A stretch of DNA of 5,796 nt. It comes from Candidatus Iainarchaeum sp. (GTDB lineage Archaea; Iainarchaeota; Iainarchaeia; Iainarchaeales; GCA-2688035). Positions 1 to 3,255 of the stretch are shown here, piece by piece. The stretch spans positions 1 to 5,796 of the forward strand of contig JAQTPU010000059.1 in assembly GCA_028712575.1 (NCBI GenBank), written 5' to 3'. The notes beneath the pieces are model-generated. The model worked only from the letters and a program-made list of their open reading frames with translations. It ran no database searches and was not told where the DNA came from. Numbering within the stretch: position 1 is the stretch's first letter; each line of letters begins with the position of its first letter. Position numbers and translations under genes: made by a program.

Positions 1-2
1 CA

Positions 3-869
3 AACATGATTATTGCGGCAATAACCGCTTCTGTTGTTTTGGGCATTGCTCTTGACCCAGTAAAGTTTGCAATTGGTTTTGCGGCAGTCGCTCTTTTATG
101 GTCAGGCCTTTATGCACTGAATGATTATACTGACAGAAAGGCAGATGCACAGCACCCGATTAAGAAAGCAAGGGCAATTCCTTCAGGCAGAGTGCCTGCA
201 AAAATTGCTTTGGTTTTTGCAATTGCATTGATTCTGATTTCCCTGGAAATCGGCTTTCTCTTGAACGGGCCTTTTTTGTTTTTGCTCTGCCTGTTCATCA
301 TGCTTATCAACCAGGTTCTTTATACGATGAAGCCTTTTAATTTCAAAAAAAGGCCTGTGCTTGATTTGGTTTCAGGCTCGCTTGTAAACCCTGTTTTCAG
401 GTTTTTTGCAGGCTGGACACTGTTCGTGCCGAATTTCAATGCGCCTATTCTTGTAATTGTTTTTATTGTCGGTTTGCAGTTCGGGGGCTACGGCTTATAC
501 AGGGTCAGTTCCAGGAAGCATGACGCTGAAATGAGTTATAACAGCAGTGTTGTAAAATTTCCCGAAAGAAGATTGCGCTGGGCCTGTTATTATGCGCTTT
601 TTTTTGCAGGCTTTTCATATATCCTGCTGTGCTTTAACAGCATGTTATGGCCAATGCTTCCGGTTCTGAAAGAGCTTGGTTTCTGGCCTTTGCGCTTCCT
701 GATTCTGGGCGCACTGTCCCTGTTTTCAATCCCATTGTACAGGCCTGCTTTGACTAACCCGGAAAAAAGCGACATGAAAAAAATGTACAAAATTCTTTAT
801 GTGCACAATCTCCTGTTCATAATAGGAATGATTATCCTGTACTGGACATGGGCTGCAAAAATCTTCTGA
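3..869 (+). CDS. UbiA-family integral membrane prenyltransferase (5'-partial)
   Basis: UbiA-superfamily enzymes transfer a polyprenyl group, or in one branch a phosphoribosyl group onto a polyprenyl phosphate, inside the membrane. Counting from the ATG at 6, the first Asp-rich motif is N39-D40-x2-D43-x3-D47, followed by H50-P-x-K-x2-R56-x-I-x-S-G61. A loop Y106-x2-K109-P...R116-P-x2-D120 then leads to R132-x3-G136-W. About seven to eight hydrophobic segments are visible. The second Asp-rich motif is degenerate: around 165-177 there is Y-R...R-K-H-D173-A-E-M rather than DxxxD. The HPxK...SG stretch and the RKxxAEM-like stretch recall decaprenyl-phosphate phosphoribosyltransferases (Rv3806c type), but substrate assignment is inference. 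In relatives the ND motif lies near residue 65-75, against 39 here, and helix 1 looks clipped. The ATG at 6 is therefore probably internal, with the true start upstream of the window. The TGA stop is at 867-869. Confidence 0.85.
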   Translation, partial: NMIIAAITASVVLGIALDPVKFAIGFAAVALLWSGLYALNDYTDRKADAQHPIKKARAIPSGRVPAKIALVFAIALILISLEIGFLLNGPFLFLLCLFIMLINQVLYTMKPFNFKKRPVLDLVSGSLVNPVFRFFAGWTLFVPNFNAPILVIVFIVGLQFGGYGLYRVSSRKHDAEMSYNSSVVKFPERRLRWACYYALFFAGFSYILLCFNSMLWPMLPVLKELGFWPLRFLILGALSLFSIPLYRPALTNPEKSDMKKMYKILYVHNLLFIIGMIILYWTWAAKIF

Positions 870-909
870 TTTTTAAAAAAAAAATTTGAAGCAGGCAAAA
901 AATGCCTGC
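870..909. terminator. Bidirectional terminator-like hairpin and T/A tracts
   Basis: Directly after the prenyltransferase stop there is T5 (870-874), then A10 (875-884). A perfect 7-bp hairpin follows, GCAGGCA (891-897) / TGCCTGC (903-909), with an AAAAA loop. Read on the minus strand, the hairpin is followed within a few bases by T10. This would suit termination of transcripts arriving from the eL41 side, while the T5 would serve the plus-strand gene. Archaeal termination relies mainly on T-tracts, so the role of the hairpin is uncertain. Confidence 0.5.
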
Positions 910-939
910 TGAAAAACGAGTGAATTCTTCTGCAACTTC

Positions 940-1016
940 GCAAAACAAAGTTTTGCAAGCATTACAAAAGCAAATTTTGCAATGAGCAAAAGCCCCTTTT
1001 TCCCTTCGAGAAAAAG
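940..1016. repeat. Cluster of three short hairpins downstream of eL41
   Basis: Three palindromes lie between the convergent genes. The first is GCAAAAC-AAA-GTTTTGC (940-956), a perfect 7-bp stem. The second is CATTACAAAA-(5)-TTTTGCAATG (960-984), a 10-bp stem whose single non-Watson-Crick position is a G-U pair on the minus strand. The third has arms CTTTTTCCC (996-1004) and GAGAAAAAG (1008-1016) around TTC. On the minus strand it is a 9-bp stem with one G-U pair and a GAA loop, starting four bases after the eL41 stop and including a T5 run. The wobble positions favour structure in the minus-strand transcript, that is, the 3' end of the eL41 message. Confidence 0.55.
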
Positions 1017-1019
1017 CAG

Positions 1020-1151
1020 TTATGCCCTTGCTCTCTGCCTCAAGTATCTTTTTTTGCGTTTTTTTCTGCGCATTTTCTTTTTTTTCCATTTCCAGCGCTG
1101 CCTCGCCCTTGTCTTTTTGAACCTGCTGGAATCCCTTTTCCGCTTGCCCAT
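1020..1151 (-). CDS. rpl41e: Large-subunit ribosomal protein eL41
   Basis: This is a 43-residue, extremely basic protein. Residues 19-42 (R-W-K-W-K-K-K-K-M-R-R..., ending R-Q-R-A-R) align without gaps to the roughly 25-residue archaeal/eukaryotic eL41 helix. The conserved K-W-[RK]-K-K-[RK]-M-R-R core, the following K/R block and the terminal R-x-R are all present. About 18 extra N-terminal residues (M-G-K-R-K-R-D-S-S-R-F-K-K-T...) precede it. In eukaryotic ribosomes eL41 sits as a single helix at the subunit interface. Translation starts at ATG 1151-1149, preceded by a strong Shine-Dalgarno GGGGTGA (1162-1156) with a 4-nt gap. The start codon directly follows the TAA of the upstream 46-aa gene, so the two are almost certainly cotranscribed and coupled. 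The TAA stop is at 1022-1020. The gene is short enough to be missed by length-filtered gene callers. Confidence 0.85.
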   Translation of the reverse strand: MGKRKRDSSRFKKTRARQRWKWKKKKMRRKKRKKRYLRQRARA

Positions 1152-1292
1152 TTATTCACCCCATTTAGTCTGCATTACCATCAAACCTGCCGCCATTACT
1201 GCACAGCCGATTAAAAGCATTATATAATTAGGGCTGATTGCCGCCAAAGCAACACAAAAACCCGCTATGAAAAAAATTGTTCCGATATTCAT
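1152..1292 (-). CDS. 46-aa two-helix membrane peptide, unknown function
   Basis: This 46-residue ORF runs from ATG 1292-1290 to TAA 1154-1152. It consists of two hydrophobic stretches, about residues 3-20 (I-G-T-I-F-F-I-A-G-F...) and 24-41 (Y-I-M-L-L-I-G-C-A-V-M...). A short S-P-N turn separates them, and the tail is polar (Q-T-K-W-G-E). This fits a helical hairpin in the cytoplasmic membrane. I do not recognise a family. No Shine-Dalgarno precedes the start, but a T-rich TATA-like CTTTTTAA lies 24-31 nt upstream, consistent with a leaderless transcript. Its stop codon touches the eL41 start, and the eL41 ribosome binding site lies inside its last codons, so it is the first cistron of a two-gene unit. 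The 89-aa gene ends 39 nt upstream and may also be part of the unit. Small size keeps some doubt, but gene coupling and coherent hydrophobicity support it. Confidence 0.65.
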   Translation of the reverse strand: MNIGTIFFIAGFCVALAAISPNYIMLLIGCAVMAAGLMVMQTKWGE

Positions 1293-1331
1293 CAAATAAA
1301 TTACAAAAGAAAAAGTTAAAAAGCCTGCGAC

Positions 1332-1601
1332 TCAAACAATTCCCTGCATTTTCCGCTCCAGCCTGGCCTTTTCCTTGTTCCATTCCTTCAGATGCCATTC
1401 CAGTTCTTTTCTTGTTGCAGCATTTGGTATTCTCAAACGGTCTTTTGTTGCCAGCCTGTCTTTAATTTCTTTAATGGTTGCAGTAACCTTGGCGTGCCTT
1501 TTCCAGTAAGAAGCGTATTCTCTTTTTGTTTGCCTGATTTCTTTTTTTAAATTGTGCTTCAGCAAGAGCCTTTTTGCCCAGTTCACAATTTTCAAAGCCA
1601 T
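1332..1601 (-). CDS. 89-aa basic helical protein, unknown function
   Basis: The product is a Lys/Arg-rich, strongly helix-favouring 89-residue protein (M-A-L-K-I-V-N-W-A-K at the N-terminus, ending K-M-Q-G-I-V). It has heptad-like spacing through about residues 15-55 and 62-87. No transmembrane segment, Cys/His metal site or recognised domain is visible. The open frame continues upstream to 1835, but that extension would translate the hairpin cluster and the 3' exon of tRNA-Leu, so the first plausible start is ATG 1601-1599. There is no Shine-Dalgarno. An A/T-rich ATAAAATTAAAT lies about 25-35 nt before the ATG and could be a TATA box for a leaderless message. It sits upstream of the 46-aa/eL41 pair on the same strand. 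A nucleic-acid- or ribosome-associated role is possible from its charge and context, but this is inference only. Confidence 0.6.
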   Translation of the reverse strand: MALKIVNWAKRLLLKHNLKKEIRQTKREYASYWKRHAKVTATIKEIKDRLATKDRLRIPNAATRKELEWHLKEWNKEKARLERKMQGIV

Positions 1602-1663
1602 GTTAACAATTAGAAGGTCATAGAATTTAATTTTATTGCTTTCCACTGCGAGCGAAGCGAACC

Positions 1664-1771
1664 ACATTTTTGCGAAGCAAAAATGTTTCTTTTCCAAGGT
1701 TCGTTGCAAAGCAAAGCTTTGCGACGCCTCGCAAACCGCAAGGTTTGCAAGGTTCTTTGCAAGGCAAAGAA
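1664..1771. repeat. Cluster of four GCAAA-type hairpins flanking tRNA-Leu
   Basis: Four consecutive palindromes fill the gap between tRNA-Leu and the 89-aa gene. They are: ACATTTTTGC-GAA-GCAAAAATGT (1664-1686, perfect 10 bp); CGTTGCAAAG-(5)-CTTTGCGACG (1702-1726, 10 bp with one G-U on the plus strand); GCAAACC-GCAA-GGTTTGC (1731-1748, 7 bp with a GNRA-type loop); and TTCTTTGC-AAG-GCAAAGAA (1753-1771, perfect 8 bp). Arms share GCAAA/TTTGC ends next to 3-5 nt spacers. A GC-rich stretch of GCGA repeats (1648-1660) adjoins them. No ORF explains this stretch. It may be a palindromic repeat family or structured trailer RNA. Confidence 0.65.
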
Positions 1772-1824
1772 AAGCTTTTGCACGGGGGCGGGATCGAACC
1801 GCCGAACGCACTAAGCGACGAGAT

Positions 1825-1932
1825 AGCTCAAACAAAACTAATTTTATTTTTTCCGGGAATTAATGCCGAAGGCCGCAATTTGCGGAGCAAATTGTTTCTT
1901 TCCCAGGGCTTTCTTTTCCAAAGAAAGGCCTC
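1825..1932 (-). other. 108-nt tRNA-Leu intron with bulge-helix-bulge splice site
   Basis: The intron lies between nucleotides 37 and 38 of tRNA-Leu. Exon CTCA (positions 32-35) pairs with intron TGAG (1830-1827), forming the 4-bp central helix. The 5' side then has a 3-nt bulge A-G|A, and the 3' side a 3-nt bulge C-T|A before the anticodon stem. Cutting after the second bulge base on each side gives the mature loop, as expected for the archaeal splicing endonuclease. The intron-side outer helix is weak (G-U pairs). The body contains two hairpins: CAATTTGC-GGA-GCAAATTG (1876-1894), and a longer one at 1905-1932 with an 8-9 bp CTTTCTTT(T) stem, a G-G mismatch and a 3-bp AGG/CCT base. Confidence 0.85.
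1876..1932. repeat. Two hairpins within the tRNA intron, related to the flanking cluster
   Basis: The hairpin at 1876-1894 and the following T-rich tail (1895-1908, TTTCTTTCCCAGGG) form a diverged direct repeat of 1664-1699, where the tail is TTTCTTTTCCAAGG. In the first copy the arms are CATTTTTGC/GCAAAAATG, and in the second CAATTTGC/GCAAATTG, so differences on one arm are matched on the other. A third TTTCTTTTCCAA-like segment (1910-1921) forms half of the next hairpin. Confidence 0.6.
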
Positions 1933-2029
1933 TTGAGTCTCGCGGGTTTGACCGCTTCCCTACCCGTGCATATTTCAAATTTTCCTGTTTATCCAAAGTT
2001 AAGGTTCTTTTCTTTAGGGTAACTTACCA

Positions 2030-2056
2030 CTTTCTTTTCTTTTAAAGAAAAGAAAG
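2030..2056. repeat. Long CTTTCTTTTC palindrome between tRNA-Leu and the EF-Tu-domain gene
   Basis: CTTTCTTTTC at 2030-2039 is the exact inverse of GAAAAGAAAG at 2047-2056, with TTTTAAA between. About 12 bp could pair with a minimal loop. It lies about 27 bases past the stop of the minus-strand gene at 2083. Its pyrimidine-rich arm could help terminate that transcript before the tRNA begins at 1970. The rest of 1971-2082 is A/T-rich, and I see no gene in it. Confidence 0.5.
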
Positions 2057-2082
2057 GGGCAGTACCTGTGCATTTTTTTTTC

Positions 2083-2514
2083 TTATTGCATAAAGGAGAT
2101 TATGTCTCCCTGCCTTAAGTATAGCCCTTTTGCTTTTTCAAAGAAGATTGCGCCTTTTTGGCCGCCTATAAGCGAGCCTGTGCTTTTTCCTTTTAATTGG
2201 AGGTCTTTTACTTTGAAAAGTTTTTTTCTTATTTTGAGTTTGCTTGTTTTTGTTATTTTTCCCGAAAGCACTGTTCCTTTTAGCATGAGTGTGCTTGAGA
2301 CTGCGAACACGCCTTCTATGAAGAGCCTTGGTTTTGTGTCTGTAAAAACAGGCAGTTCCCTTTTTTTGAGGTCTTCCTGGATGAGGGAAAGCTGTGCTTT
2401 TGCCTCTTCTTCCCTTTTTTTGAGCATTGCTTCGTGCTCGTTAAGGGCTCTTCTCGCTTCCGGAATGCATACTTTTTCCTGTTTTGAATCCTTTTTTGTG
2501 AAAGGCCAGACCAC
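2083..2514 (-). CDS. Small protein with N-terminal helix and EF-Tu domain II-like beta-barrel
   Basis: A 143-residue protein. Residues 1-55 are charged and helical (a run E-H-E-A-M-L-K-K-R-E-E-E-A-K), probably a short coiled coil. Residues 62-142 resemble the translation-GTPase domain II barrel (GTP_EFTU_D2 type). Evidence is F66-I-E-G-V-F, then L78-K-G-T-V-L-S-G-K-I in the place of the family's V-x-G-x-V-x-x-G-x-[IV]. K101-V-K-D-L-Q-L follows where family members have kV-x-S-i-q. The end, G121-A-I-F-F...R134-Q-G-D-I-I, matches the closing G-D-x-[IV] strand. There is no G domain (no P-loop or NKxD), so it cannot hydrolyse GTP. The start is GTG 2514, with GGTGGT just upstream (2523-2518) as ribosome binding site and a stop in frame at 2544-2542. 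The ATG at 2525 is out of frame. A ribosome- or tRNA-related role is inference. Confidence 0.75.
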   Translation of the reverse strand: MVWPFTKKDSKQEKVCIPEARRALNEHEAMLKKREEEAKAQLSLIQEDLKKRELPVFTDTKPRLFIEGVFAVSSTLMLKGTVLSGKITKTSKLKIRKKLFKVKDLQLKGKSTGSLIGGQKGAIFFEKAKGLYLRQGDIISFMQ

Positions 2515-2542
2515 TGAACCACCATTATAATTGACTGCACAC

Positions 2543-2551
2543 TAATATAAA
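2543..2551 (-). promoter_or_regulatory. TATA-like box for the EF-Tu-domain gene
   Basis: On the minus strand TTTATATTA lies about 33 nt before the GTG start. This would place transcription initiation near 2520-2524 and give a leader just long enough to carry the GGTGGT ribosome binding site. A 7-bp inverted repeat, CTAATAT (2542-2548) / ATATTAG (2567-2573), overlaps the box and might be an operator. Assignment rests on sequence resemblance alone. Confidence 0.4.
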
Positions 2552-2599
2552 AAATTTATGAATTCAATATTAGTTTAAATCCTTAAAAAGCAATAAAAA

Positions 2600-2622
2600 C
2601 CGTTTGTTTCGCGGGAAAACGG
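2600..2622 (-). terminator. Hairpin followed by T5 on the minus strand
   Basis: CCGTTT (2600-2605) and AAACGG (2617-2622) enclose an 11-nt loop. An alternative fold adds TTTC/GAAA inside. Read on the minus strand, the stem is followed at once by TTTTTATTG, a terminator-like arrangement. No clear minus-strand gene lies upstream of it. It could end a short non-coding transcript, or be the 5' hairpin of a plus-strand transcript from the AATAAAAA box at 2592-2599. Confidence 0.3.
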
Positions 2623-2627
2623 CTTTG

Positions 2628-2750
2628 ATGCGGACTGCTTTTTATTCCAGCCTGCGTGTTCTTATGGCCATGGAGGAAAAAAAAGTGTTCCGGAAGGCGC
2701 CCGGCTTGAACAGGACAAAAATCAGTAACCAAAAGCCTTTTATATTATGA
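2628..2750 (+). CDS. Possible 40-aa ORF, unknown
   Basis: An ATG at 2628 opens a 40-codon frame ending in TGA at 2748-2750. The product begins M-R-T-A-F-Y-S-S-L-R, is basic and has no membrane segment. I do not recognise it. The stretch is more G/C-rich than the A/T-rich DNA on either side, and A/T-rich TATA-like sequence (2592-2599) lies about 30 nt before the start. No Shine-Dalgarno precedes the first ATG, although GGAGG occurs internally at 2672-2676. The same stretch can fold (GTTCCGG/CCGG...GAAC, 2687-2711), so a structured RNA is an equally good explanation. Confidence 0.25.
   Translation: MRTAFYSSLRVLMAMEEKKVFRKAPGLNRTKISNQKPFIL
2737..2748 (+). promoter_or_regulatory. TATA-like box for the coiled-coil operon
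   Basis: CTTTTATATTAT lies about 50 nt before the GTG at 2796. A second candidate, CTTATAAAAA (2771-2780), is closer to it. With the first box, initiation would fall near 2768-2770 and leave a leader of about 26 nt carrying the weak GTGGT ribosome binding site (2788-2792). The box is nearly symmetric and could also fire leftward. Confidence 0.4.
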
Positions 2751-2795
2751 AAAAGTTATAGATTACTGGTCTTATAAAAATGGGAAAGTGGTTTT

Positions 2796-3254
2796 GTGGT
2801 TAGGAAAAAGCTGAAGCCCAAGGCAAAAAAGCGCTTGAAGGGCGGGAATAAGGCTTCTTCAAAAAAAGCTTCCGCGCAGAAGGGCTTTGAAAAAAGGATT
2901 GAAAAATTGGAGGGGAATGCAAAGTCCCTTGTTGAAAAAATAGGAAAAATCCGCACGCTTATCGAGGAAAATGAATCCTCTTTGAAGCAGAAGATTGGCG
3001 AGAAAACAGGGCTTGAGGACAAGATTAACGGTCTGCTCCAGGCGGATTTTGAAAGCGAAAAAAGCGCCCTTGAACAGATTCTGAATTCTTCAAAGGAAGC
3101 CGAATTTTCACTGAAGGAAAAAGCCGCTTCTCTGCAGAGGATAACAAGGATTTATGATGAAAAAAAAACCCGGATTCTGGAAGCAAAAAAAAGGCAGGCT
3201 TTTTTGAGGAAACAGCTTGAGCGCCTGAATTTACAGGCAAGGGAATGGGCTTGA
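2796..3254 (+). CDS. 152-aa coiled-coil protein, unknown function
   Basis: The N-terminal 30 residues are very basic and low in complexity (K-K-L-K-P-K-A-K-K-R-L-K, then Ser/Lys/Ala). From about residue 32 to the end the protein is a continuous charged helix with heptad spacing of Leu/Ile, typical of a long coiled coil. It has no signal peptide, membrane segment or catalytic motif. The start is GTG 2796: no in-frame ATG exists, and an in-frame stop lies at 2748-2750. A GTGGT (2788-2792) just upstream may serve as ribosome binding site. The TGA at 3252-3254 is separated by one base from the ATG of the next gene, so translation is probably coupled and the two proteins likely interact. The basic head could bind nucleic acid or acidic partners, including the acidic region of the neighbour. 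This is inference. Confidence 0.75.
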   Translation: MVRKKLKPKAKKRLKGGNKASSKKASAQKGFEKRIEKLEGNAKSLVEKIGKIRTLIEENESSLKQKIGEKTGLEDKINGLLQADFESEKSALEQILNSSKEAEFSLKEKAASLQRITRIYDEKKTRILEAKKRQAFLRKQLERLNLQAREWA

Positions 3255-3255
3255 A

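Larger units (their letters stand above)
1779..1970 (-). tRNA. tRNA-Leu(CAA), intron-containing
   Basis: This is a class II tRNA on the minus strand in two exons, 1970-1933 and 1824-1779. The acceptor GCACGGG (1970-1964) pairs perfectly with CCCGTGC (1786-1780), and the discriminator is A (1779). No CCA is encoded. The D arm has stem GGG/CCC around a loop containing GG and TCAAA, the usual Leu form. Anticodon stem CGAGA (1943-1939) pairs with TCTCG (1823-1819). The anticodon loop is C-T-CAA-G-A once spliced, reading UUG codons. The long variable arm has a CGC/GCG stem (about 1818-1804). T arm GGCGG-TTCGATC-CCGCC (1803-1787) is perfect. The loop is interrupted after position 37, the canonical archaeal intron site. 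Discriminator A, the variable arm and the anticodon agree on leucine. Confidence 0.93.

Noticed and set aside
832..1089. Minus-strand 85-codon frame downstream of and overlapping eL41
   Set aside because: It is out of frame with eL41, runs through hairpins and into the prenyltransferase 3' end, and has an incoherent composition.
1664..1771. CRISPR-like array
   Set aside because: The repeats differ in sequence, are spaced irregularly and have no unique spacers of even length. They are separate hairpins.
1602..1835. N-terminal extension of the 89-aa protein, giving 167 residues
   Set aside because: It would translate the hairpin cluster and the 3' exon of tRNA-Leu, so the ATG at 1601 is preferred.
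1636..2045. Plus-strand short frames across the tRNA-Leu region
   Set aside because: They are antisense to a complete tRNA with its intron, and the hairpin repeats account for the open frames.
2316..2525. ATG at 2525 as the start of the EF-Tu-domain gene
   Set aside because: It is in a different frame from the domain-II-like protein. GTG 2514, with GGTGGT just upstream, is in frame.
2780..2803. ATG 2780 opening a 7-codon frame (M-G-K-W-F-C-G) before the coiled-coil gene
   Set aside because: It is very short and overlaps the GTG start. It could be a leader ORF, but nothing beyond position supports that.
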